7,655 nt of DNA from Desulfobacteraceae bacterium (GTDB lineage: Bacteria; Desulfobacterota; Desulfobacteria; Desulfobacterales; UBA11574): assembly GCA_002868985.1 (NCBI GenBank), contig PKTV01000230.1:1-7655 (forward strand), given 5' to 3'. Below the pieces are notes generated by a model, which worked only from the letters and a program-made list of their open reading frames with translations, did no database searches and was not told where the DNA came from. The number at the start of each line of letters is the position of its first letter. The stretch's first letter is position 1. The position numbers were made by a program, and so were the translations under genes. Shown one piece after another: positions 1-6,811 of this stretch.

Positions 1-173
1 ATATGTCCGGTATCTTCATAATCACTGGTCAGGGCATGCCAGTCGGCGATAAAGAAAAAGCAATCATACTGTTCTTGCATGTTTACCCAGTTAGCAAGTG
101 CGCCGTGCAGATTGCCAAGGTGAAGTGGTCCGGTGGGACGCATTCCGCTTAATATCCTTTTTTTCACTGTCAT
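1..173 (-). CDS. trpS: Tryptophanyl-tRNA synthetase, N-terminal part (cut by left window edge)
   Basis: Class I aminoacyl-tRNA synthetase that charges tRNA-Trp with tryptophan in the cytoplasm. Only the first 57 codons plus 2 nt are present. The protein begins MTVKKRILSGMRPTG, and residues 13-26 (PTGPLHLGNLHGAL) contain the HIGH-type ATP-binding signature as H18-L-G-N21, in the sequence setting typical of TrpRS (TG-LHLGN-GA). The following FFFIADWHALTSDY (residues about 39-52) matches the next conserved TrpRS strand and helix. The ATG at 173-171 is preceded by an AGGAG Shine-Dalgarno at 185-181 with a 7-nt spacer, so the start is well supported. It lies 116 bp downstream of the M50 protease on the same strand and is probably the third gene of that operon. 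The C-terminal half, with the KMSKS motif and anticodon-binding helices, lies outside the window. Confidence 0.95.
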   Translation of the reverse strand, partial: MTVKKRILSGMRPTGPLHLGNLHGALANWVNMQEQYDCFFFIADWHALTSDYEDTGH

Positions 174-289
174 TTAGAATCTCCTCTGCCGCAGATTTAA
201 GTGTCCATGGAACACTGTAAATTTAACCGGTTATATTGTAAAAGTTTCGAATACCAGACCAAAAACATTGATGATCAACTCGGTTTTCA
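174..289 (-). other. Spacer between the M50 protease gene and trpS
   Basis: A 116-bp gap between two same-strand genes. Apart from the trpS Shine-Dalgarno I see no T-tailed hairpin that would end transcription and no convincing promoter. Read-through from the M50 gene into trpS is therefore the simplest reading. A plus-strand reading frame that starts here at 201 runs into the M50 gene and is only its shadow. Confidence 0.5.
181..185 (-). promoter_or_regulatory. Shine-Dalgarno of trpS
   Basis: On the minus strand this reads AGGAG, within GAGGAGA, 7 nt before the trpS ATG. It is the strongest ribosome binding site of the leftward block and fixes the trpS start. Confidence 0.8.
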
Positions 290-952
290 CTATCTTCCCA
301 GCAAAATATTGAACATGGGGGTCAAAAAAAATGACAGTAATTTATCCAGAAGATTTGTTAGAAGCAAGAAAATAATGATGACCATGCCGAATCGTTCCAA
401 ACGGGCAAATTGGATTCTTAATGGCGCAGGCAGACACATGGCAAGTATTTTGCTTCCATCAAGGGGAGGTATGGGGATCAAGTTAAATATGGCAAGGACC
501 AAATTAATCACCACACTGTAAAATAGCATAGAATAAAGGTCCATAATAAAAGGGTTGAAGATGGATGTTTGCCAAAACAATTTATAATAGGTCAGAATCT
601 GAAAGAGAATCCCCGATAAAAACGCAAGTATAAAATTGGCCAAAACTCCAGCCGAGGCAACATAGATGGTACTTTTTCGAACATCCTTAAGATTAGAAAA
701 ATTGACCGGTACAGGTTTGGCATAACCAAATATTACCGGTGAACCGGTCAATTTTAACATGAGTGGCAATAGCAGCGATCCAAAGAAATCCAGGTGTTTA
801 ATGGGGTTGAGCGTCAATCTCCCGGCTTTTTGTGCAGTACGATCTCCCATTCGTAAAGCGATATATCCGTGCGCAACCTCATGTATGGTAACGGCGAATA
901 AAAGCGGAACGATCATCACAATAATCTGATTCAAGTTTATATTACTGAACAT
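290..952 (-). CDS. Small site-2-protease-family (M50) membrane zinc metalloprotease
   Basis: Predicted integral inner-membrane metalloprotease of 220 aa. The zinc site is complete: HEVAH at residues 24-28 (two histidines and catalytic Glu25) lies in the first membrane segment (about 10-32), and the third ligand is D165 in N157-LIPIPPL-DG166, the family N-P-LDG motif. Further hydrophobic segments lie near 55-68, 94-119, 138-162 and 187-210. The conserved family stretch GRLTLNPIKHLD (44-55) is also present. There is no PDZ domain and no CBS domain, so this is the short YwhC/Rip-like subgroup rather than RseP, which has about 450 residues and PDZ domains. The ATG overlaps the end of the upstream nucleotidyltransferase gene by 11 bp and has no good Shine-Dalgarno, which suggests translational coupling. 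The substrate is unknown. Proximity to tRNA genes is a conserved neighbourhood as I recall it, not evidence of function. Confidence 0.93.
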   Translation of the reverse strand: MFSNINLNQIIVMIVPLLFAVTIHEVAHGYIALRMGDRTAQKAGRLTLNPIKHLDFFGSLLLPLMLKLTGSPVIFGYAKPVPVNFSNLKDVRKSTIYVASAGVLANFILAFLSGILFQILTYYKLFWQTSIFNPFIMDLYSMLFYSVVINLVLAIFNLIPIPPLDGSKILAMCLPAPLRIQFARLERFGMVIIIFLLLTNLLDKLLSFFLTPMFNILLGR

Positions 953-3611
953 AATCTTTTACAAAGGCAAGTTCTTCACTGCGTGTTTTAATACGGCCAT
1001 TTAATTTACCATCAAGGACAGCCCCCAGTATTTCACGGTAGATCGGACCGGGTTCGAGACCGAGTTTTTTCAGATCTTTCCCTTTTATCGACGTTTTGAT
1101 GTGCCTGAGCTGTGTAAAGTAATTGGAGATGGATCGTTTTAGCGCTTCGTTTTTCGTTGCTGCCATCATATAGAGAATCAGCTCGATCTTGAAAACGGAA
1201 ATTCCCCTGTAAATGGTACTGTTTTTTACGGGAAGATTTCGTTCCATCAATGAGATGAACCTGTCCGCCTCGAAGCGTTCCTTGCAAAAGATGCTCCTAT
1301 GTCTCGGCGCGATTTCAAATCGCTTACAGATTTCACTGACAGTCTCTTTATCGCGGGATCTTAACAGTGCCAGAAAGTAGACAGCCCATTTCATATAAGG
1401 TTCTTCAAGAAAAAGCAAATCATGCCAAGATAGTACTTTTTTTGAGGAATTGAATAATGATATCAAATCATTATTCAATATTATGGAAGGGTGAATAACA
1501 TGAAGGAGGTGATATTCATTCATCCTTGAAATGGCCGGTAAAGGATTTTCTTCTTCGAGAATCAGACGCAATTCGGTAAATACCCTTCTTCCGCTGAGCC
1601 GTTGGAAAAAACCCATTTTTACGGCATTTTCGATCAATCCTGAAGTCAGTTTTCCGATTGAAAAGCCGAAACGCTGTTCGAACCTGATGGCACGGAAAAC
1701 CCGGGTTGGATCTTCCACAAAACTTAAATTGTGCAAAACTCTGATGATTTTTTCTTTAAGATCTTTCTGGGCCGAAAAAAAATCGATTAACAGGCCGAAC
1801 CTATCGGGATTAAGCTGGATGGACAATGTATTTATGGTGAAGTCTCGCCGATAAAGGTCTAATTTTATTGAACTCATTTCAATTGTAGGAAGCGCTGCCG
1901 GGAATTTGTAATATTCCATTCTGGCGGAAGCTACATCAATTTTAAAACCGTCCGGAAATATAATTACAGCAGTACCGAATTTTGCGTGGGAATGAATACG
2001 GGCACCCACGATTTTCGCATATTTTTTCGCAAATTCGATACCGTCTCCTTCAATGACGATATCGATGTCTTCATTATTCCGATACAAAAACAGGTCGCGC
2101 ACGAATCCGCCGACAACATATGCGCCATAACCGATTTCCTCGGCTTTTTCTCCGATGCTTTTAAGGATATCAATAATTCGCGGTGTAAGACGTTCTTTCA
2201 TAAACTTGAGGATGTTCCTGGTTCTTGCGTGGAGGTGTTCCTTCAACAGGTCAGGTGAATTTGAACCCGTGTGCCTGGATTGCCGCACCAGAATATTGAG
2301 CAGATCGGTTCGGGTAATCACACCTAAAATGATATCTTTCTCAACAACAGGAAGGATACGCTGCTTATTTTCAATTATCTTTTCCTGTATTTCGGCTAAC
2401 TCGGAGTCGGATTCAACAGACGCCATTTCGGTGGTCATATACTCCTTTATGGGAATGTGATCTAACCCGTGATACATGGCCTTTTCGATAATCTGTCGGG
2501 TTATAAAACCCTGCAGATTTTCTTTGCCATTATTTTTTTGGGTAACCAAAAGTGCATTGATGTTATAACGGGTAAGAAGGTTTCCGGCGTTTTTGCAGGA
2601 AACGTTTTCATCGGCCGTGATCGCCGGCGATGACATAAGGTCTTTTGCCCGACTACGAGATTTGATTTTACTGTAAAGGATTTCTAACAGCTCGTTCTCA
2701 ATCTGTACCAAAGTCTTGCCTTTGATCGTTGCGGCGGCTGCAAATGTATGCCCTCCACCGCCCAGATGAGTGACAATAGCACCAACATCGACTTCCGGTA
2801 TTCTGCTTCGGGCGACGATATACATTTTATCTCCCATGCGGGCGATGGCAAATATTGCATCAAGGTTTTCCATTTTAACCATTTTGTGGACCAGAAAGGC
2901 GAAATCGGACACATAATTGTCCGTCGATACACTTGTAATGACAATTTCGATATTATCAATATTATAACGGGTAGAGGCTTGAATCATGTCATTTAGAAGT
3001 CCGACCTGTTCAGGGCTTATCTCCCTTGAAATCAAGTTAGAAACAACATTTAAATTGGCACCCTTTGATAGTAAAAAAGCGGCGGCTGTAAAATCTTTTT
3101 CTGTTGTGCTTGGAAAAGTAAAGGAGCCCGTGTCCTCATATATACCGAGACACAAGATCGTTGCTTCATCAGGCGAAATTTCGATCTCCTTTTCTTTTAA
3201 GATTTCTGTAAGAATCGTTACCGTGGCGCCGGTTGCACAATGAATCTCGTAATGCCCCTTAATATCGTTACTCATTGGGGGATGGTGATCATAAATATGA
3301 ATATCAACATCCGGTCGATCCAGTATAGCTGAAAGTTTACCGATACGGCTTGCCTGTCGGGTATCCACCAGGACCAGCTTTTTGACGTTATCCAAATCGA
3401 TATCTTTAATGTCAGCCATATTAAAAAGATATACCATTGATTTTATAAAAAAATTTCTTAAATTTTTTTCCTGGGAACCTGGAAAAACCGCCATGGAATC
3501 AGGATACAATTTCTGCGCCGCAAGCATTGAAGCCAAAGCATCAAAGTCAGCGTTGATGTGTGTTGTAATAATAGTGAGGTCTTTTTTATGATTCCCTTTG
3601 GTTTTTGTCAA
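942..3611 (-). CDS. DHH phosphoesterase - CBS pair - tRNA nucleotidyltransferase (probable A-adding) fusion protein
   Basis: Cytoplasmic 889-aa protein with three modules. (1) DHH/DHHA1 phosphoesterase, about 10-315: H18-x3-D22-x-D24, D83, the D108-H109-H110 triad and D160 keep the metal ligands, and GGGGH at 284-288 marks DHHA1. This module resembles nanoRNase/pAp phosphatases. (2) Two CBS domains, about 322-380 and 388-445, which usually bind adenine nucleotides. (3) Class II tRNA nucleotidyltransferase/poly(A) polymerase, about 495-889: GGFVRD 501-506, catalytic D515 and D517 in EDIDIV, RRDFTIN 588-594, and the nucleotide-selecting EDPTR at 633-637, followed by the RNA-binding helical part. 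The same architecture is known from Aquifex and Geobacter, which split CCA synthesis between CC-adding and A-adding enzymes. From memory the CBS-bearing type is the A-adding one, so specificity here is inferred. The start is TTG at 3611: an in-frame TAA lies at 3632-3630, no ATG or GTG precedes the DHH motif, and AAGG sits 7 nt upstream. Confidence 0.95.
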   Translation of the reverse strand: MTKTKGNHKKDLTIITTHINADFDALASMLAAQKLYPDSMAVFPGSQEKNLRNFFIKSMVYLFNMADIKDIDLDNVKKLVLVDTRQASRIGKLSAILDRPDVDIHIYDHHPPMSNDIKGHYEIHCATGATVTILTEILKEKEIEISPDEATILCLGIYEDTGSFTFPSTTEKDFTAAAFLLSKGANLNVVSNLISREISPEQVGLLNDMIQASTRYNIDNIEIVITSVSTDNYVSDFAFLVHKMVKMENLDAIFAIARMGDKMYIVARSRIPEVDVGAIVTHLGGGGHTFAAAATIKGKTLVQIENELLEILYSKIKSRSRAKDLMSSPAITADENVSCKNAGNLLTRYNINALLVTQKNNGKENLQGFITRQIIEKAMYHGLDHIPIKEYMTTEMASVESDSELAEIQEKIIENKQRILPVVEKDIILGVITRTDLLNILVRQSRHTGSNSPDLLKEHLHARTRNILKFMKERLTPRIIDILKSIGEKAEEIGYGAYVVGGFVRDLFLYRNNEDIDIVIEGDGIEFAKKYAKIVGARIHSHAKFGTAVIIFPDGFKIDVASARMEYYKFPAALPTIEMSSIKLDLYRRDFTINTLSIQLNPDRFGLLIDFFSAQKDLKEKIIRVLHNLSFVEDPTRVFRAIRFEQRFGFSIGKLTSGLIENAVKMGFFQRLSGRRVFTELRLILEEENPLPAISRMNEYHLLHVIHPSIILNNDLISLFNSSKKVLSWHDLLFLEEPYMKWAVYFLALLRSRDKETVSEICKRFEIAPRHRSIFCKERFEADRFISLMERNLPVKNSTIYRGISVFKIELILYMMAATKNEALKRSISNYFTQLRHIKTSIKGKDLKKLGLEPGPIYREILGAVLDGKLNGRIKTRSEELAFVKDYVQ

Positions 3612-3618
3612 AACTTTG

Positions 3619-3622
3619 CCTT
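3619..3622 (-). promoter_or_regulatory. Shine-Dalgarno deciding the TTG start of the fusion gene
   Basis: Minus-strand AAGG (in ATAAAGGCAAAG), 7 nt before TTG at 3611-3609. With the in-frame TAA at 3632-3630 it leaves TTG as the only workable initiation codon upstream of the DHH catalytic motif. Confidence 0.6.
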
Positions 3623-3633
3623 TATTTCTTTAT

Positions 3634-3662
3634 TTTGTATTTTTTATGACAAACAGAATCAA
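3634..3662 (-). promoter_or_regulatory. Candidate sigma70-type promoter for the leftward operon
   Basis: Reading the minus strand, TTGATT (3662-3657) and TACAAA (3639-3634) are separated by exactly 17 nt, and each matches four of six consensus positions. Transcription would begin near 3627, giving a very short leader that still includes the AAGG ribosome binding site. Found by eye, with no supporting expression data; AT-rich DNA gives such matches by chance. Confidence 0.35.
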
Positions 3663-3742
3663 AATAGCATCATCTCTATAACGTAAATAATTGAATATTT
3701 TTCATCGGAGAATGGCGATTAAATGTATTTTTTCACCTTTAA

Positions 3743-3756
3743 ACATATGCATATGT
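3743..3756. repeat. Perfect 14-bp palindrome between divergent operons
   Basis: ACATATGCATATGT is identical to its own reverse complement. It lies between the two candidate promoters, about 80 bp upstream of the leftward -35 and about 55 bp upstream of the rightward -35. A perfect dyad in this position is typical of a binding site for a dimeric regulator, but no regulator is encoded here and the low-complexity AT/GC alternation could be chance. Confidence 0.4.
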
Positions 3757-3812
3757 GGATGGGTTTATCAAGCGGTATAATATCCTATTTAGCAATAAAT
3801 TCTGCAAATCTG

Positions 3813-3841
3813 TTGTTGTTTGAATTAGATTATGATACTAT
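3813..3841 (+). promoter_or_regulatory. Candidate promoter of pilC-pilS
   Basis: TTGTTG (3813-3818), a 17-nt spacer and TACTAT (3836-3841) give a modest sigma70-type match (3/6 and 4/6). It would start transcription near 3848 and leave a leader of about 45 nt. I found no sigma54 (TGGCAC-N5-TTGC) motif in this region. Weak support. Confidence 0.3.
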
Positions 3842-3880
3842 TTAGACTATATATTCACAATCTGTGTTGTCTCCATTATG

Positions 3881-3886
3881 AGGAGG
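3881..3886 (+). promoter_or_regulatory. Strong Shine-Dalgarno of pilC
   Basis: A full AGGAGG. It stands 7 nt before the ATG at 3894 but only 1 nt before the ATG at 3888, so it selects 3894 as the start. Confidence 0.85.
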
Positions 3887-3893
3887 AATGATC

Positions 3894-5102
3894 ATGCCGG
3901 TTTATTTATGGAAAGGGAAGGATCGACATAATAAGAACAAAAAAGGCGAAATGGAAGCACCATCTGAAGATGTTGTCCGTTCGGAACTTGCCAGACGAAA
4001 AATAACCTCTCCCAAAATTAAAAAGAAGCCAAAGGATCTCTTTGAAAATGTCTCTTTTATGCAGCCTAAAGTGAAGGGGTCCGATGTCATAATTTTTTGC
4101 CGACAATTTTCGACCATGATCGATGCTGGACTTCCTATCATCCAATGCCTTGATATTCTTTATGCTCAGAATGACAATAAAACGTTTAAAAATATGCTCA
4201 AAGACGTTAAAGCGAATGTCGAGAGCGGACAAACCCTTGCAGAAGCATTGAGAAAGTACCCCAAACAGTTCGATGATCTTTTTGTAAATATGATAGCAGC
4301 CGGGGAAGCCGGCGGTATATTGGATATGATTTTGAGAAGGCTGTCAGCCTACCTAGAGAAAGCTGCAAAGCTTAAAGCCAAAATAAAAGGTGGTATGACG
4401 TATCCCCTGGTAACAATCGTTATCGCCATCGTCGTCGTCGCTATTATCATGGTTTTTGTAATTCCCGTATTTGAGGAAATGTTTAAAGGTATGGGAAGTG
4501 CGCTGCCGACGGCCACCCAGATTGTCGTTAATATTAGCAGGGCTGTTAAATCCAATATCTTTTATATTATCGGTGCAACAATGATATTCATATACGCAAT
4601 GCGGCGTTTTTATAGAACCGAAAAAGGAAAAATCTTAATGGATGATCTTTTGCTAAAAATGCCGTTATTTGGCGATTTGATTCGTAAAGCCGCTGTTGCC
4701 AAATTTACACGAACCACCGGGACAATGCTTTCCAGCGGGGTTGCGATTTTAGATGCGCTTGAAATTGTTGCCAAAACAGCAGGTAACAAAACCATTGAAA
4801 AAGCTGTGTTTGATACCCGAACTGCCATTGCAGAGGGGCGAACAATGTCAGATCCGCTTGCTGAAAGCGGGGTCTTTCCGTCAATGGTTTGCCAGATGAT
4901 TGCTGTCGGCGAATCCACCGGCGCCCTTGATGCAATGTTAACAAAAATTGCTGATTTTTATGAAGAAGAAGTCGATCAGGCAGTGGAAAACCTGACTTCA
5001 TTGATAGAGCCGTTTATGATTGTATTTTTGGGTGTGGTTATCGGCGGGTTGGTTGTGTCTATGTATTTGCCTATATTCAAAATGGCAGCAGCGTTTGGTT
5101 GA
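3894..5102 (+). CDS. pilC: Type IV pilus inner-membrane platform protein PilC (T2SF family)
   Basis: 402-aa polytopic inner-membrane protein of the type II secretion F/PilC family. In the pilus machine it is the platform that couples the cytoplasmic ATPases PilB and PilT to pilin assembly and removal. It starts MPVYLWKG, as PilC proteins commonly do, and has a charged cytoplasmic N-terminus (about 1-60). Two T2SF domains follow, about 64-190 and 266-390. The internal duplication is visible in AAGEAGGILDMIL (135-147) and AVGESTGALDAML (337-349). Membrane segments lie near 170-193, 221-236 and 372-393. The length is normal for the family. A longer reading from the ATG at 3888 adds two residues but leaves only 1 nt after the Shine-Dalgarno. 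pilS follows after 27 bp. No pilB, pilT or pilin gene lies in the window. A type II secretion GspF is possible, but the pilS neighbour favours PilC. Confidence 0.95.
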   Translation: MPVYLWKGKDRHNKNKKGEMEAPSEDVVRSELARRKITSPKIKKKPKDLFENVSFMQPKVKGSDVIIFCRQFSTMIDAGLPIIQCLDILYAQNDNKTFKNMLKDVKANVESGQTLAEALRKYPKQFDDLFVNMIAAGEAGGILDMILRRLSAYLEKAAKLKAKIKGGMTYPLVTIVIAIVVVAIIMVFVIPVFEEMFKGMGSALPTATQIVVNISRAVKSNIFYIIGATMIFIYAMRRFYRTEKGKILMDDLLLKMPLFGDLIRKAAVAKFTRTTGTMLSSGVAILDALEIVAKTAGNKTIEKAVFDTRTAIAEGRTMSDPLAESGVFPSMVCQMIAVGESTGALDAMLTKIADFYEEEVDQAVENLTSLIEPFMIVFLGVVIGGLVVSMYLPIFKMAAAFG

Positions 5103-5129
5103 TAATCATAAAAGTCCCTATAGAACATT

Positions 5130-6431
5130 ATGAGCAGTTCTTCAATAACGCCTGAAGAAGATTTATATCATAAGCTCAAATGGCTTATGTTCTTTAGAAT
5201 TCTTTTTGCTTCATTATTACTGGGCTCAACAATTATTGTCCAGCTAAGAGAAAATTTTTTCCCCCCGGACAAATCTTTCATCGTTCTTCATGGTCTTATC
5301 GTCATCATATTTCTGCTTTCAATTTACTACGCGTTTATTTTTCGTACCGTAAAAACAAGGATACTTTTTCCCTATATTCAAATCGGCATCGATACGTTAT
5401 TAGTAACATTAATCATTTATATTACCGGTAGCTTTTCAAGTATTTTTTCTTTTCTATATCTGGTTGTCATTATCTATTCGAGCATGATCATTTTTAGAAG
5501 AGGGAGTATGATCATGGCTTCTTTTTGCAGTATCCAATACGGTATTCTGATCAACCTCGAATATTACGGTATCATCGACCCTTATTTTTTAAAAGAGAGC
5601 GGTTCAATTGGCGACTATGCCTGGAACCTTGTGTTTTTTAAGGTTGTGATCACCATGGTGGCTTGTTTTGCAGTTGCTTTTTTAAGCGGCTTACTGTCAG
5701 AGCAACTGAGGAGGACAAAAAAAGAGCTTTCAGTCATGGAAGAACGTGTAGAACGTGTTGAAAAGATGGCTTACCTGGGTGAAATGGCAACCGGCATGAC
5801 CCATGAAATCAAAAACCCTCTGGCGTCACTGGCAGGCTCTATCCAGATTTTAAGAAAAGAAATTCCCTATGATCCCGAACATGATAAACTGATGCAGATC
5901 GTACTGCGTGAGACAGACAGGTTAAATGCCCTTGTGAGTAATTTTCTTTTGTTCGCAAAACCACCGGTCGGTAAAATCGAGAGAGTAAATCTTGAAAGCG
6001 CTTTGGCAGAAACCATCAAACTTTTTGAAAAAAATCAAAATATCAGCCGCAGAGTTACGATTATGAGTGCTTTTTCCCCCAATATTTGGGTTGAAATGGA
6101 CCCTGTTCACCTGCGCCAAGTCATGTGGAATATCATTCTAAATGCAGCCGAGGCTATTGAGGGTGAAGGTCATATTAAAGTTAAAACATATCCTTTGAAG
6201 CATAACCATGCATGTGTCGAAGTTAATGACACGGGTTGTGGAATGACAAAAACGCTCATACAATCAATTTTTGATCCCTTTTTCACAACAAAGTCAAGCG
6301 GTACCGGGCTTGGACTTTCCATCGTCCACAGAATCCTTGAATCCTATAATACCTGGCTTGAAGTTGAGAGTGTGGTCGGTAAAGGGACGAGATTTACTTG
6401 GAAATTAAATCGGATAGATATACCAACTTAA
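5130..6431 (+). CDS. pilS: PilS-type sensor histidine kinase
   Basis: 433-aa membrane-bound histidine kinase. About six hydrophobic segments (near 20-38, 50-71, 79-99, 104-122, 126-146 and 168-190) form an N-terminal sensor without a large periplasmic domain, as in PilS. A short coiled coil (about 190-213) leads to the HisKA domain with phospho-acceptor H225 in THEIKNP. The ATP-binding domain has the N box (N334 and N338 in WNIILNAAEAI), G1 box DTGCG (367-371), F box FDPFFTTK (381-388) and G2 box GTGLGLS (391-397). All catalytic motifs are intact. In the family it phosphorylates the sigma54 activator PilR to control pilin transcription. It follows pilC by 27 bp and is probably co-transcribed. 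The ATG at 5130 has no clear Shine-Dalgarno, but an in-frame TAG at 5121-5123 rules out a longer start. The usual pilR is not next to it. Sensing partner and signal cannot be read from sequence. Confidence 0.92.
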   Translation: MSSSSITPEEDLYHKLKWLMFFRILFASLLLGSTIIVQLRENFFPPDKSFIVLHGLIVIIFLLSIYYAFIFRTVKTRILFPYIQIGIDTLLVTLIIYITGSFSSIFSFLYLVVIIYSSMIIFRRGSMIMASFCSIQYGILINLEYYGIIDPYFLKESGSIGDYAWNLVFFKVVITMVACFAVAFLSGLLSEQLRRTKKELSVMEERVERVEKMAYLGEMATGMTHEIKNPLASLAGSIQILRKEIPYDPEHDKLMQIVLRETDRLNALVSNFLLFAKPPVGKIERVNLESALAETIKLFEKNQNISRRVTIMSAFSPNIWVEMDPVHLRQVMWNIILNAAEAIEGEGHIKVKTYPLKHNHACVEVNDTGCGMTKTLIQSIFDPFFTTKSSGTGLGLSIVHRILESYNTWLEVESVVGKGTRFTWKLNRIDIPT

Positions 6432-6475
6432 TCTTGACACTTATATGCAAATAGGTTACCAAACCAAGTTTAATC

Positions 6476-6505
6476 GTTCGATAAGGTGTCTTTTTCTATT
6501 CGAAC
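6476..6505. repeat. Inverted repeat downstream of pilS
   Basis: GTTCGA (6476-6481) and TCGAAC (6500-6505) are perfect inverted copies around an 18-nt loop that contains TTTTT. The T-run is in the loop and not after the stem, so it does not fit a rightward intrinsic terminator. It could still help protect the 3' end of the pilC-pilS transcript. Confidence 0.35.
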
Positions 6506-6540
6506 TCTGATGTGTTGATAATGTTAGTTGATAAAAGGCA

Positions 6541-6561
6541 TTGCCGATAAATTGTTGGCAA
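6541..6561. repeat. Short TTGCC/GGCAA inverted repeat
   Basis: TTGCC at 6541-6545 and GGCAA at 6557-6561 face each other around an 11-nt loop. The first arm is part of ATTGCCGAT (6540-6548), which recurs exactly at 6605-6613 inside the first 30-bp motif, so it may be a partial extra copy. Small enough to be chance. Confidence 0.25.
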
Positions 6562-6586
6562 GGCTCACCCATTGGGAACAGATTTG

Positions 6587-6620
6587 TTTTACCTAAACTG
6601 AGCGATTGCCGATTTTACCG
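6587..6620 (+). repeat. Inverted-repeat motif, copy 1 (left arm)
   Basis: Begins TTTTACCTAA. Aligned by eye to the reverse complement of copy 3 over 34 nt, 25 positions agree, with the first 10 perfect. Aligned over 6591-6620 to the reverse complement of copy 2, 24 of 30 agree, and five of the six differences are transitions. The conserved core includes ACCTAA, TGA, TTG and a terminal CCG. As RNA, with G-U pairs, about 27 of 34 positions could pair with copy 3 and about 26 of 30 with copy 2. Confidence 0.7.
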
Positions 6621-6650
6621 AACCTGCATCGTTATGGGAAATTTGTAGTA

Positions 6651-6723
6651 GCAGACGGAGGTTTATCCCGTTCAATATAGCGGGGCTGCATGTCTCATGC
6701 CTTGTATCTCCCCGAAAGGCGGG
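6651..6723 (+). repeat. Cluster of three small GC-rich hairpins
   Basis: Three adjacent stems. First, CCCGTT (6667-6672) with AGCGGG (6679-6684), six pairs including one G-T, enclosed by GCAG (6651-6654) with CTGC (6686-6689). Second, GCATG (6688-6692) with CATGC (6696-6700) around TCT; it shares two bases with the enclosing GCAG/CTGC stem, so those two cannot both form fully. Third, CCCG (6711-6714) with CGGG (6720-6723) around a 5-nt loop. The density of stems suggests either a folded RNA or remains of a palindromic element. Confidence 0.45.
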
Positions 6724-6733
6724 ATCTTACGAC

Positions 6734-6763
6734 CGGCGAACTCGACAATTGCTCAATTTAGGT
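6734..6763 (-). repeat. Inverted-repeat motif, copy 2 (middle)
   Basis: Opposite orientation to copy 1 and same orientation as copy 3. Ends TTAGGT at 6758-6763. Its reverse complement matches copy 1 at 24 of 30 positions and copy 3 at about 20 of 30, so copies 1 and 2 are the closest pair. Beyond 6763 it lacks the AAAA that continues the inverted repeat in copy 3. Confidence 0.65.
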
Positions 6764-6798
6764 TTCAGTAGAAATGATCACTACTTGAATTTGAAACC
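6761..6798 (+). repeat. Bulged hairpin GGTTTCA/TGAAACC
   Basis: GGTTTCA (6761-6767) pairs with TGAAACC (6792-6798). Directly inside, GTAG (6768-6771) pairs with CTAC (6781-6784) around a 9-nt loop, with a 7-nt bulge at 6785-6791. Eleven Watson-Crick pairs in all. It shares the GGT at 6761-6763 with copy 2 of the 30-bp motif, so the two pairings would compete. Confidence 0.45.
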
Positions 6799-6811
6799 CT
6801 TCAGGATCCCC

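Noticed and set aside
174..289. Independent promoter for trpS
   Set aside because: No hexamer pair with acceptable spacing stood out; read-through from the upstream genes is simpler.
201..521. 106-codon plus-strand open frame
   Set aside because: Lies mostly antisense to the M50 protease; the product has no recognisable domain and looks like a shadow.
1531..1854. 107-codon plus-strand open frame
   Set aside because: Wholly antisense to the nucleotidyltransferase catalytic region, which is unmistakably coding on the other strand.
4610..4918. 102-codon minus-strand open frame
   Set aside because: Antisense to the second T2SF domain of pilC; no family resemblance.
6434..6462. Promoter beginning with a perfect TTGACA just after pilS
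   Set aside because: The hexamer at 17-nt spacing is TACCAA, a poor -10, and the transcript would have no gene for about 490 bp. Worth revisiting only if the hairpin region proves to be a transcribed RNA.
6432..6590. Remnant of pilR
   Set aside because: No frame gives a receiver-domain start or any NtrC-family motif; stops are frequent in all frames.
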